A stretch of DNA of 39,720 nucleotides from Candidatus Nanopelagicales bacterium (GCA_030834095.1 JAURGA010000011.1:1-39720); one strand, 5' to 3'. Counted from the stretch's first letter, positions 10,215-18,267 are shown. Notes: generated from the sequence alone by a model not told the origin. Program-made: numbers and translations.

Positions 10215-10619
10215 ATGGATGATTTCCTTGAGATTCTGCAGAAGCGTGGCAGTGGCGCCCTTGGCGAAAAAATGGGAATTGAAATTCTCGAAGCATCACC
10301 ACAGCGACTAGTAGCAAAGATGCCAGTTGAAGGCAACACCCAACCGATGGGCTTATTGCACGGAGGAGCAAGTGTTGTTCTTGCTGAAAGCCTTGGCTCG
10401 ATCGGAACCGCTCTGCATGCAGGAGTAAATCGAAAGATTGTTGGTGTTGATATAAATGCGACTCATCATAAATCTGCTACATCTGGCTTCGTCATAGGAA
10501 CTGCTACAGCTATTTCGCTGGGAAAAACTCTCTGTTGTTACGAAGTTGTGATAACCAATGAGGCTGGCGAGAGAACTTGCACCTCAAGAATTACGTGTTT
10601 GATTCTTGCCGAAAGATAG
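10215..10619 (+). CDS. PaaI-family hotdog-fold thioesterase
   Basis: This 134-residue single-domain hotdog protein resembles PaaI/YdiI acyl-CoA thioesterases, which hydrolyse small or aromatic acyl-CoA thioesters. The catalytic pattern M-G-L-L-H-G-G-A-S-V-V-L-A-E-S is present (about 44-58), with the H-G-G turn and the downstream Glu. The strand V-G-V-D-I-N-A-T-H-H follows, as in the family. The ATG at 10215 is chosen over an upstream in-frame extension that would run into polA on the other strand. The physiological substrate cannot be told from sequence. It diverges from polA and lies upstream of the liv genes by 65 bases, so it could be the first gene of that unit. Confidence 0.85.
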   Translation: MDDFLEILQKRGSGALGEKMGIEILEASPQRLVAKMPVEGNTQPMGLLHGGASVVLAESLGSIGTALHAGVNRKIVGVDINATHHKSATSGFVIGTATAISLGKTLCCYEVVITNEAGERTCTSRITCLILAER

Positions 10620-10684
10620 ACCAACTCGCTAAAGTTGTCAGATACCGGGTCGGTTTCAGCCAGTCTGAATGACCTCCTCCAGGA

Positions 10685-12028
10685 TTGGAAACTATTTTGA
10701 ATTTGCCCTCCGACACAGTTACGAAGAGTTTTGGTAGGCACTCGTCTTTCCGTAAATCCAGTTCCCTAGCGATTCTTCTACTGCTCTCAGTTTCTTCGGC
10801 TCTCTTCTTGGGTTCAAATGCAAGTGCCACTGAAACCGAAGCCGCTCCAACAAAACTTTACGGAACAATCACTGATAAAGATGGCATTGCACTTCCTAAT
10901 ATAGGAATTTCCGTAACCGGGCCAGAAGAATTTACAAAGAATGTAGAAACCGATGCGCAAGGCAATTGGGAGGTTGAAATCCTCACAAAAGGAAGTTTCA
11001 ACTTAACCATTAATCAAGATGACCTACCTGAGGGGCAATCTCTAACAGACCCAACAAAGGCAACAATCAGAGCCAACGTATTTTCGTTGGGCAACGACCT
11101 AAGACTTCTCTTTCCGATAGGTCCCGGTATAGCCAAGGCCAGTATGTTAGAACGTTCCGCACAACTTGCACTCGATGGCCTGATTTTGGGTCTTGTCATT
11201 GGACTAGCCGCCCTCGGTCTAAACCTAATCTTTGGAACAACTGGTTTAACAAATTTTGCCCATGGTGAAATTCTTACATTGGGTGGACTGCTTATCTATT
11301 ACTTAAGCGCAGTCTTAAAATTCCCGGTATTAGTTGCCGCTCCAATCGGGGTTCTTCTCGGGGCATTTATATCCGGATTCTTGCAGGATAGATATCTTTG
11401 GAAACCCTTGCGTAAGCGAGGCACTGGACTTATTGCAATGCTCGTAGTTTCAATTGGGCTTGCAATCTTTTTGCGTTATTTCTTCCTCTTCCTGTTTGGT
11501 GGAGATACTAGACAGCTCCCACAATATGCTGGGCAAGCAGGATTAGAATTTGGTCTTGTAAGTATTACTCCAAAGTCAATTCTGACAACAAGTATTGGGA
11601 TCATTTTAATAATCCTTGCAACGCTCTGGTTATTGAAAACTCGCATGGGCAAAGCAAGTCGCGCGGTTTCAGATAATCCAGCCCTAGCCTCAGCTTCTGG
11701 AATTGATGTTCAGAAAGTAATTAGAGCGGTCTGGGTTTTGGGAGCTGCCCTAGCGACCTATGCGGGTGTAATCATCACTATAAATCAAGGCGTAAGTTTC
11801 TTGATGGGACAGGACATGTTGCTCTTGATCTTCGCCGCCGTCACCTTGGGTGGGCTCGGTACCGCAAATGGCGCCTTAGTTGGGTCTCTAATCATTGGCT
11901 TATTCGTCCAACTTTCAACCTTATTTATACCAACAGAGCTTAAATATGTGGGTGCGCTAATTATCTTAATTATTATTTTGATTATTAGACCGCAAGGAAT
12001 TTTGGGTAAGAAAGAGAGGATTGGGTAG
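10685..12028 (+). CDS. livH: Branched-chain amino-acid ABC transporter permease with N-terminal extracytoplasmic domain
   Basis: This is the LivH-type inner-membrane permease of a branched-chain amino-acid importer, here 447 residues against about 300 in E. coli. Residues 1-50 look like a signal peptide (basic stretch, hydrophobic L-A-I-L-L-L-L-S-V, then A-S-A). About 100 residues of predicted beta structure follow, starting K-L-Y-G-T-I-T-D-K-D-G, resembling a carboxypeptidase-regulatory or Ig-like fold. The permease proper begins near 155 with family patterns G-L-N-L-I-F-G-T-T-G-L-T-N-F-A-H-G-E and L-G-G-L-G-T-A-N-G-A. The start is uncertain: TTG codons at 10685, 10697 and 10703 all precede the signal peptide, and the last two fit the weak GGAA upstream better. 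The stop codon abuts livM. Confidence 0.92.
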   Translation: METILNLPSDTVTKSFGRHSSFRKSSSLAILLLLSVSSALFLGSNASATETEAAPTKLYGTITDKDGIALPNIGISVTGPEEFTKNVETDAQGNWEVEILTKGSFNLTINQDDLPEGQSLTDPTKATIRANVFSLGNDLRLLFPIGPGIAKASMLERSAQLALDGLILGLVIGLAALGLNLIFGTTGLTNFAHGEILTLGGLLIYYLSAVLKFPVLVAAPIGVLLGAFISGFLQDRYLWKPLRKRGTGLIAMLVVSIGLAIFLRYFFLFLFGGDTRQLPQYAGQAGLEFGLVSITPKSILTTSIGIILIILATLWLLKTRMGKASRAVSDNPALASASGIDVQKVIRAVWVLGAALATYAGVIITINQGVSFLMGQDMLLLIFAAVTLGGLGTANGALVGSLIIGLFVQLSTLFIPTELKYVGALIILIIILIIRPQGILGKKERIG

Positions 12029-13024
12029 ATGGACTTTCTCTTTATTACACAGCAGACGCTAAGCGCAACGATTGGTGTAAACACAATAATCTTCGCTCTC
12101 GCAGCTATCGGACTTAATATGCACTTCGGATATACCGGACTTCTAAACTTCGGACAAGCAGGCTTTTTGGCCATTGGAGCATACAGCGTTGCCGTCCCGG
12201 TAGTTTCTTTTGGTGTCCCGCTTTGGATTGCCTTTCTAATCGGAATCTTTAACTCGATAATCTTTGCCCTACTTCTTGGAATTCCTACACTTCGGCTTCG
12301 GGCAGATTATCTTGCGATCGTAACTATTGCTGCCGCCGAGATCGTCCGACAGATTGCAAGATCAGCAACATTCAACGAGTGGCTAGGTGGATCTGATGGA
12401 ATTACCGGGAAATTTGGAAAAGATTTCTTCGATCTCAACCCATTTAAGTCAGGTTTAGATACCCCAATCCTGCGCTTCAATGCCAATGACCTCTGGGTTG
12501 TAATCGTAGGTTGGAGCCTGGTTGCAGTAATTACATTTGTAATGTGGATTATGGTCAACTCACCATGGGGACGACTAATGCGCGCCATTCGTGAAGACGA
12601 GGATGCGGTTCGCTCTCTCGGAAAAAATGTCTACCTCTACAAAATGCAATCTCTGATTATTGGTGGTGTTATCGGTTCTATCGGCGGATTTGTTTATGCC
12701 TTATCTCGCCAATCTGTTCAGCCGGATAACTACGGAACTGCTTTAACCTTCTTCGCTTACACCGTTCTTATTCTTGGAGGCGCTGCAAGAGTCTTCTCCC
12801 CAGTAGTTGGAGCAATGATTTTCTGGTTCTTGATCGTCTTTATCGAGCAGATTTTGCGTCAAGGTGTTAGCAATAATCTGATTCCAGATTGGTTGATCGG
12901 CGTAAATCAAGTTGGACAAATTAGATTCATGTTGATGGGTCTTGGACTGATGGCACTTATGATTTTTAGACCGCAAGGTATCTTTGGAGATAAGAAGGAG
13001 TTGGCACTTGATGCAAAAGCCTAA
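12029..13024 (+). CDS. livM: Branched-chain amino-acid ABC transporter permease LivM
   Basis: This is the second permease subunit of the importer, 331 residues with about eight to ten hydrophobic segments. Family patterns are visible: G-L-N-M-H-F-G-Y-T-G-L-L-N-F-G-Q-A-G-F near 27-45, the cytoplasmic coupling stretch G-R-L-M-R-A-I-R-E-D-E-D-A near 184-196, and the C-terminal L-M-I-F-R-P-Q-G-I-F-G. The ATG directly follows the livH stop (TAG-ATG), which implies coupled translation, and its 3' end overlaps livG by 14 bases. Confidence 0.94.
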   Translation: MDFLFITQQTLSATIGVNTIIFALAAIGLNMHFGYTGLLNFGQAGFLAIGAYSVAVPVVSFGVPLWIAFLIGIFNSIIFALLLGIPTLRLRADYLAIVTIAAAEIVRQIARSATFNEWLGGSDGITGKFGKDFFDLNPFKSGLDTPILRFNANDLWVVIVGWSLVAVITFVMWIMVNSPWGRLMRAIREDEDAVRSLGKNVYLYKMQSLIIGGVIGSIGGFVYALSRQSVQPDNYGTALTFFAYTVLILGGAARVFSPVVGAMIFWFLIVFIEQILRQGVSNNLIPDWLIGVNQVGQIRFMLMGLGLMALMIFRPQGIFGDKKELALDAKA

Positions 13025-13874
13025 GAGCACAGATGCAAATTTTGCATCGACAACTTCCCCTACTCCGGGCTCTGTAAAATCAGATCCGATTCTTGTTGCG
13101 GATAAGATTCTTAGACAATTTGGTGGGCTCACTGCCGTAAATGTTGACCACCTTGAAATTCAGAGAGGGTCAATCACCGCGCTTATTGGCCCTAATGGCG
13201 CAGGAAAGACGACCTTCTTCAATCTCTTAACCGGTTATGACAGCCCAAACTCTGGGACATGGAGCTTTAATGGAAGAGAACTTAATGGGATTCCACCTCA
13301 TAAAGTTGCCCGTTTAGGAATGGTTAGAACATTCCAATTAACAAAGGCTCTATATCGATTGACCGTTATCGAGAATATGGCGCTAGGCGCCCGGAACCAA
13401 AAAGGTGAATCTGTTCTGCGTTCAGTATTTCCATGGATTTGGCGTGCTCAAGAGGCGGAGATCCGGGCTCGTGCCACTGAAATATTACGAAAGTTCAAAC
13501 TTCTGGAGAAGCAAGATGATTTTGCCGCGGCGCTATCTGGCGGACAGCGCAAACTCCTTGAGATGGCGCGTGCACTAATGGTTGAACCAGAAATGATTAT
13601 GCTAGATGAACCAATGGCAGGTGTTAATCCTGCACTCAAACAATCTCTTCTCGAACACATCAAAGAGCTACGAACCGAGGGAAAGACTGTCTTGTTCGTT
13701 GAACATGACATGGATATGGTGCACGAGATTAGCGATTGGGTAATTGTTATGGCGCAAGGTGCAGTCATAGCCGAAGGAACACCAGCCTCAGTCATGGGCA
13801 ATGAAGAAGTTATAGCGGCCTATCTCGGTGCGCACCATAACGACGATTTATCTGCCGATCAGGAAGGTGCATAA
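13011..13874 (+). CDS. livG: Branched-chain amino-acid ABC transporter ATPase LivG
   Basis: This is one of the two ATPases driving the importer, on the cytoplasmic face. It has 287 residues with Walker A G-P-N-G-A-G-K-T at 60-67, signature L-S-G-G-Q-R-K-L near 180, Walker B M-I-M-L-D-E-P and a switch histidine in V-E-H-D-M-D-M-V. The ATG at 13011 is chosen because AAGGAG lies ten bases upstream; an upstream in-frame ATG at 12984 has no such site. About 25 polar residues precede the ABC domain, more than in E. coli LivG. Confidence 0.94.
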   Translation: MQKPKSTDANFASTTSPTPGSVKSDPILVADKILRQFGGLTAVNVDHLEIQRGSITALIGPNGAGKTTFFNLLTGYDSPNSGTWSFNGRELNGIPPHKVARLGMVRTFQLTKALYRLTVIENMALGARNQKGESVLRSVFPWIWRAQEAEIRARATEILRKFKLLEKQDDFAAALSGGQRKLLEMARALMVEPEMIMLDEPMAGVNPALKQSLLEHIKELRTEGKTVLFVEHDMDMVHEISDWVIVMAQGAVIAEGTPASVMGNEEVIAAYLGAHHNDDLSADQEGA

Positions 13875-13875
13875 A

Positions 13876-14622
13876 ATGGCTACCACACCTTCATCTGCAA
13901 CAGCGCTAGTTGATGCCAAAGATTTGGTAGCAGGCTATCTGCCTGGCATTAACATTCTCAACGGATGCAATCTCTACGCAAATAAGGGAGAGCTAGTTGG
14001 AATTATCGGTCCCAATGGTGCCGGAAAATCGACTCTCCTAAAGGCGCTCTTTGGATTAGTGAAAGTTCGAGAGGGCCAAGTCACCTTGAATGGTGAGACG
14101 ATTACGAACATGCGAGCCGATGAACTCGTAAGCCGTGGAATAGGTTTTGTGCCACAGAGCAACAATGTTTTCCCTTCACTCACCATTGAAGAGAATTTGC
14201 AGATGGGCGCTTTTCAAGCCCCTGCTCTATTCAATGAGCGCTTTGATTTTGTGGTAAATCTCTTTCCAACTCTTGGAACTCGCCGCAAGCAACGCGCCGG
14301 CTCGCTATCTGGAGGAGAACGCCAGATGGTTGCAATGGGACGTGCTCTGATGATGAATCCATCCGTGCTCTTACTCGATGAACCTAGCGCCGGGCTATCC
14401 CCAGCGTTACAAGATGAAGTTTTCGTCCGAGTTAGAGAGATAAATAAGATTGGCGTAACCGTGATTATGGTGGAGCAGAATGCTAGAAGGTGTCTGCAAA
14501 TTGTCGATCGGGGTTATGTTTTAGATCAAGGTACAAATGCTTATGAGGGAACCGGAAAATCACTATCTACGGATCCAAAGGTTATAGAACTCTACCTAGG
14601 TACCCTGGCTCAGCAGAAATAG
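13876..14622 (+). CDS. livF: Branched-chain amino-acid ABC transporter ATPase LivF
   Basis: This is the second ATPase of the importer, 248 residues, with Walker A G-P-N-G-A-G-K-S at 45-52, signature L-S-G-G-E-R-Q-M near 144, Walker B V-L-L-L-D-E-P and the LivF-typical V-E-Q-N-A switch region. The ATG at 13876 follows the livG stop by one base and has AGGAAGG upstream; a longer frame from 13828 overlaps livG and lacks such a site. The stop codon is followed in frame by five more stops in a 9-base tandem repeat, then by a strong terminator. Confidence 0.94.
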   Translation: MATTPSSATALVDAKDLVAGYLPGINILNGCNLYANKGELVGIIGPNGAGKSTLLKALFGLVKVREGQVTLNGETITNMRADELVSRGIGFVPQSNNVFPSLTIEENLQMGAFQAPALFNERFDFVVNLFPTLGTRRKQRAGSLSGGERQMVAMGRALMMNPSVLLLDEPSAGLSPALQDEVFVRVREINKIGVTVIMVEQNARRCLQIVDRGYVLDQGTNAYEGTGKSLSTDPKVIELYLGTLAQQK

Positions 14623-14647
14623 TAAAAATAGTAAAAATAGTAAAAAG
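14621..14647 (+). repeat. Three-copy 9-base tandem repeat at the livF stop
   Basis: The unit AGTAAAAAT occurs at 14621-14629 and 14630-14638, and again with a changed last base at 14639-14647. In the livF frame each unit supplies TAG-TAA, so six stop codons occur in frame. This may be simple replication slippage; I see no other role. Confidence 0.8.
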
Positions 14648-14668
14648 TTAGCGCTCAGATAAAAGTAA

Positions 14669-14701
14669 GAGAGGCCCGCCGTTTAAAACGGCGGGCCTCT
14701 C
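14669..14701. terminator. Bidirectional terminator between livF and livK
   Basis: This is an almost perfect palindrome: a 13-bp G+C-rich stem (GAGAGGCCCGCCG paired with CGGCGGGCCTCTC) around T-T-T-A-A-A-A. T-rich sequence follows on both strands. It sits between the convergent ends of livF (plus) and livK (minus), 46 and 30 bases away, so it most likely terminates both transcripts. Confidence 0.92.
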
Positions 14702-14731
14702 CATTTCTACTTTTCTGCTATTGGCAGCTAA

Positions 14732-15958
14732 TTACTCGCCCGCTGGCACATCACCAGAGATGAACTCTGCTGGAAGTGCTACGTACTTATCGTTAGCTGT
14801 GTATTGGTAGATACCCATAGTTGCATATGAAGGATCTCCATTGTCAGCGAACTCAACTGGACCAGAAACACCGTCGTAGTCGATATCTTCGCCATCAGCG
14901 ATTAGCTCTTTGCAAGCCGCAAAGGTTGTGCACTTTGTGCCACCCTTTGAAACAGATACTAGGTTGTCACGGATTGTCTGACCATCCGTTGCACCACCTT
15001 GTTCTGCTGCAAGTGCAATCAGAATAATTGCATCATATGACTCAGGAGCATATGAGAAGTCTGTCAGTCCTGGATCTACTCCAAGTAGACGCTTTTGAAG
15101 TGTGTCATCAGCGAATACACCAGGAAGAGTAGCTTTTACGCCATTCATGATTCCTGCAGGTAGATCCTTGTAAGCACCACTTGAAAGGTTTCCATCAACA
15201 AGATAGGTCTTGACCTTATCTGGGCCAATTCCTTGCTTGATTAGTTCAGTGAAAATCTTCGCTGTCTCATCAAAGCCGATGATTGCAATTGCATCTGGCT
15301 TTGCAGCCTTTGCCTTTGCAACATCTGCTGAGAATTCAGCAGCTTGTGGGTTGTAAACGATTGTTGAAGATGTTCCAGTAAATGCGGCAGCTGCATACTT
15401 AGCTAGACCGTTACCGTAAGCATCATCAAGGTTTAGGAATACAGCATTTTTCGCGCCTTCTTTAGCCATTAGTTGACCAAGAACTGCTCCCTGGAAGGTA
15501 TCTGATGGTGCGGTGCGGAAGTAGTATCCATCATCATCATAATTTGTGAAGTCAGGTGAAGTGTTAGCTGGTGAGAAGTGAACGATTTTTTCGCCAGCAA
15601 TCTTGTCGATTACTGTGAAAGAAACTCCTGAAGATGCTGCACCAACGATTGCACTAACGCCAGCTGATATATGTGAATCAGTTGTTTGTTGTGCAATGTC
15701 AGAACTTGTGTCTCCTGAATCGCCACGGATGTGTTCTACGTTCTCGCCCAATACGCCACCTGCTGCGTTGATTTCTTCAATAGCTAAATCAACTCCGGCA
15801 AACTCTGGGGGCCCTAGGAATGCAAGACTTCCTGTCTCAGGAAGTAGTGAACCTATTTTTAATGGACCAGAGGCGTTGTTCCCGCTACCGCAGCTCACTA
15901 GAACTAAGCTTGCAACAGTTGCAACAGCAACCAAGGTCGCTTTTTTGAATTTCTGCAT
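14732..15958 (-). CDS. livK: Branched-chain amino-acid ABC transporter substrate-binding lipoprotein
   Basis: This is the extracytoplasmic binding protein that delivers branched-chain amino acids, or related ligands, to LivHMGF. The 408-residue protein starts with a lipoprotein signal: positive N-terminus, hydrophobic stretch and lipobox L-V-S-C with Cys23 as lipid anchor. The mature part has the type-1 periplasmic fold, opening with I-G-S-L-L-P-E-T-G-S-L-A. The start codon ATG has AAGGGAG upstream. The gene is transcribed toward the permease operon rather than with it, has its own promoter candidate, and shares only the terminator. Processing would need Lgt and LspA, both encoded in this window. 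The ligand is inferred from family and context. Confidence 0.92.
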   Translation of the reverse strand: MQKFKKATLVAVATVASLVLVSCGSGNNASGPLKIGSLLPETGSLAFLGPPEFAGVDLAIEEINAAGGVLGENVEHIRGDSGDTSSDIAQQTTDSHISAGVSAIVGAASSGVSFTVIDKIAGEKIVHFSPANTSPDFTNYDDDGYYFRTAPSDTFQGAVLGQLMAKEGAKNAVFLNLDDAYGNGLAKYAAAAFTGTSSTIVYNPQAAEFSADVAKAKAAKPDAIAIIGFDETAKIFTELIKQGIGPDKVKTYLVDGNLSSGAYKDLPAGIMNGVKATLPGVFADDTLQKRLLGVDPGLTDFSYAPESYDAIILIALAAEQGGATDGQTIRDNLVSVSKGGTKCTTFAACKELIADGEDIDYDGVSGPVEFADNGDPSYATMGIYQYTANDKYVALPAEFISGDVPAGE

Positions 15959-16021
15959 TTTCTCCCTTTCGGTATGTGCCTGCTTGAACTTGTATAACTA
16001 GAGCCCAAGAAGGATGCCCGA

Positions 16022-16050
16022 AGCATAACTCGATTTAAATTTTGGGTAAA
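16022..16050 (-). promoter_or_regulatory. Candidate livK promoter
   Basis: On the minus strand TTTACC (16050-16045) is followed by a 17-base spacer and TATGCT (16027-16022), four of six matches to consensus in each box. The predicted start near 16015 leaves a leader of about 55 bases before livK. It lies in the 134-base gap between pdtaR and livK, which holds no gene. Confidence 0.5.
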
Positions 16051-16092
16051 TAGATTTGGTGTGTTTCAAGGGAGTAAAATTCGGGATTTATT

Positions 16093-16707
16093 TCAGAAAT
16101 CAAACTTTTCGGCCTTTTCAGGGTCGGTTACTGCTAAAGCAACCTCCTTCATAGATAGTCGGCGGTCCATCGCGGACCTCTGGATCCACGTAAAGGCTTC
16201 CGGTTCGCTTAAATCCATCGCCTTCATCAAGATCCCTTTGGCACGGTCAATGATCTTTCTGGTTTCCAATCTTTCATATAAATCTGCGACCTCTTCTCTT
16301 AAAGTTCGCATTTGAAGATGCCTGCTCATCGCGATTTCGATAGCCGGTGTTAAATCGTTGACGCTAAATGGTTTAACCACATATGCCATCACGCCAGCAT
16401 CCCTTGCACGTTCTACCAATTCTTTTTGACTAAATGCAGTGAGCATTAATACTGGTGAAATTTCAATTATTTCTTGGGCCGCTGAAATTCCATCGAGCTC
16501 TGGCATTTTTACATCAAGGATTACAAGATCTGGTTTTAACTCCTTTGCAAGAGCTACTGCTTCAACTCCGTTGGTTGCCTGGCCTACAACTTCGTAACCA
16601 GCCTCTGTAAGCATTTCAACTAGGTCAAGGCGAATTAGGGCTTCATCTTCGGCAACCAAAATTCTGGCTGGTCTATTTTCGGCCATGTTCTTTAAATTCT
16701 TTGACAT
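16093..16707 (-). CDS. pdtaR: ANTAR-domain response regulator (PdtaR type)
   Basis: This two-component response regulator is built as a receiver plus ANTAR RNA-binding domain. Phosphorylated ANTAR proteins bind paired hairpins in nascent RNA to prevent termination. The receiver (about 16-130) shows the acidic A-E-D-E-A-L, phospho-acceptor Asp65 in V-I-L-D-V-K-M-P, the T of L-T-A-F-S-Q, and the Lys of V-K-P-F-S. The ANTAR domain (about 137-195) carries R-A-K-G-I-L-M-K and A-F-T-W-I-Q-R-S-A-M-D-R-R. It closely matches M. tuberculosis Rv1626 along its length. No histidine kinase is nearby. The start is uncertain: ATG at 16707 lies two bases after the tRNA-Leu end, while ATG at 16686 would leave a normal tRNA trailer. 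Confidence 0.93.
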   Translation of the reverse strand: MSKNLKNMAENRPARILVAEDEALIRLDLVEMLTEAGYEVVGQATNGVEAVALAKELKPDLVILDVKMPELDGISAAQEIIEISPVLMLTAFSQKELVERARDAGVMAYVVKPFSVNDLTPAIEIAMSRHLQMRTLREEVADLYERLETRKIIDRAKGILMKAMDLSEPEAFTWIQRSAMDRRLSMKEVALAVTDPEKAEKFDF

Positions 16708-16708
16708 G

Positions 16709-16781
16709 TGCCTCGAGTCGGATTTGAACCGACACTGTGCGGATTTTGAGTCCGCCCTCTCTACCGTTGGAGTACCGAGGC
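16709..16781 (-). tRNA. tRNA-Leu (anticodon CAA)
   Basis: A 73-base cloverleaf can be drawn. The acceptor stem GCCTCGG pairs with TCGAGGC (one G-T pair), with discriminator A and no encoded CCA. The D arm has a 3-bp stem CTC/GAG around a 10-base loop containing GGTAGA, as in leucine tRNAs. The anticodon stem GCGGA/TCCGC holds loop C-T-C-A-A-A-A, giving anticodon CAA for UUG codons. The T arm is GTCGG/CCGAC with loop TTCAAAT. The variable region is only about 5 bases (ACAGT), whereas leucine tRNAs normally have a long variable arm. It sits between pyk and pdtaR with no room for a separate pdtaR promoter. Confidence 0.85.
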
Positions 16782-16824
16782 AATTATTTCCTAAACTTTA
16801 CTTAACTTACCGCCCCTACTTTAA

Positions 16825-18267
16825 CTACTTACGATATGCCGGAGCAATTCCTTCAACTGCATCGCCAACACGGTGAACTCGCATAGCGTTGGTCGAACCC
16901 GGAATTCCGGGTGGCGAACCTGCAACGATAATAACGCTCTCGCCCTTAGAAACGCGATTGGAGTCGATAAGAATCCGGTCAACCTGGGCAACCATTTCAT
17001 CGGTATGCAAAACCATCTGGGTAATCTTTGGTTCGATTCCCCAGGAGAGTGCCAACTGATTAAAGACTTCGATGGTTGGGGTTAGCGCCATAATATTTAT
17101 TGGAGAACGAAGTCTCGACATCCGACGTGCGGAATCACCGCTCTGAGTAAAGGCCACTAGATACTTTGCCCCGATGATTGCTCCGACCTCTGTGGCGGCC
17201 TTAGTGATTGCGCCACCTTTGGTTTTTGGATCGTGCCGCAGAGCAGGAATTCGGTCCAACATAACTTCTTCGGTTCGTTCAATGATTCGGGCCATGGTTG
17301 TAACAGCTTCAATCGCGAATTCACCAATACTAGTTTCACCGGAGAGCATCAGAGCATCTGCTCCGTCTAGAACAGCATTAGCGCAATCTGTTGCTTCAGC
17401 CCTAGTTGGCCTGGAATTTGTAATCATCGAATCAAGCATTTGCGTTGCCACGATTACAGGCTTAGCCGCCTCACGGGCGAGCATTACACATTGCTTCTGA
17501 ACTAGTGGGACTTCTTCGATTGGCATTTCAACACCGAGGTCTCCCCTTGCGACCATGATGCCATCGAAGGCAGCGATAATTTCTTCTAAGTTATCAACAG
17601 CCTGCGGCTTCTCAATCTTTGCAATAACTGGGCGGCGAATTCCCTCTTGATCCATAATCAAATGGACATCTTTAATATCTTTTGCGCTACGAACAAATGA
17701 AAGCGCGATGAAATCAGCACCCGCGCGCAGTCCCCAGCGTAGATCTTCCTTATCTTTCTCTGACAGTGCCGGAACCGAAACCGCTACTCCGGGAAGATTG
17801 ATTCCTTTGTTATTGCTCACGGCGCCCGGTTCGATGCACTTTGTGATTACGTCATTACCCTTAACCTCAAGAACTTCTACCGTAACTTTTCCATCGTCGA
17901 TAAGAATTCGATCACCTGGCTTGCAATCGCCCGGAAGTCCTTTATAGGTTGTGCCAACCCGCTCCTTAGTCCCAGGAACTTCATCAGTAGTAATTGTAAA
18001 GATATCGCCGCGAGCCAGATCGTGTGGGCCATCTTCAAATCTTGCTAAACGAATCTTCGGACCTTGTAGATCCACAAGTATCGCAACCGCTACACCAGCT
18101 TTAATTGCCGCTGCCCGAACCGAATCAAGCCGGGTCTGATGTTCTGGATAGCCACCGTGTGACAAATTAAGGCGCGCCATATTCATGCCAGCAGCAATTA
18201 ACTCGTCAATTTTTCCTGGTGATTCAACAGCTGGTCCCATCGTGCAAACAATCTTTGCTCTACGCAT
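16825..18267 (-). CDS. pyk: Pyruvate kinase
   Basis: This enzyme converts phosphoenolpyruvate and ADP to pyruvate and ATP, the last step of glycolysis. The 480-residue protein is full length. It starts R-R-A-K-I-V-C-T-M-G-P-A and carries the substrate loop N-L-S-H-G, the active-site motif I-A-K-I-E-K-P-Q-A, and G-I-M-V-A-R-G-D-L-G-V-E-M-P. The C-terminal regulatory domain follows from about 345. ATG at 18267 has no strong ribosome-binding site. The gap to gltD is 50 bases and shows no terminator, so co-transcription from gltBD is possible. Confidence 0.97.
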   Translation of the reverse strand: MRRAKIVCTMGPAVESPGKIDELIAAGMNMARLNLSHGGYPEHQTRLDSVRAAAIKAGVAVAILVDLQGPKIRLARFEDGPHDLARGDIFTITTDEVPGTKERVGTTYKGLPGDCKPGDRILIDDGKVTVEVLEVKGNDVITKCIEPGAVSNNKGINLPGVAVSVPALSEKDKEDLRWGLRAGADFIALSFVRSAKDIKDVHLIMDQEGIRRPVIAKIEKPQAVDNLEEIIAAFDGIMVARGDLGVEMPIEEVPLVQKQCVMLAREAAKPVIVATQMLDSMITNSRPTRAEATDCANAVLDGADALMLSGETSIGEFAIEAVTTMARIIERTEEVMLDRIPALRHDPKTKGGAITKAATEVGAIIGAKYLVAFTQSGDSARRMSRLRSPINIMALTPTIEVFNQLALSWGIEPKITQMVLHTDEMVAQVDRILIDSNRVSKGESVIIVAGSPPGIPGSTNAMRVHRVGDAVEGIAPAYRK

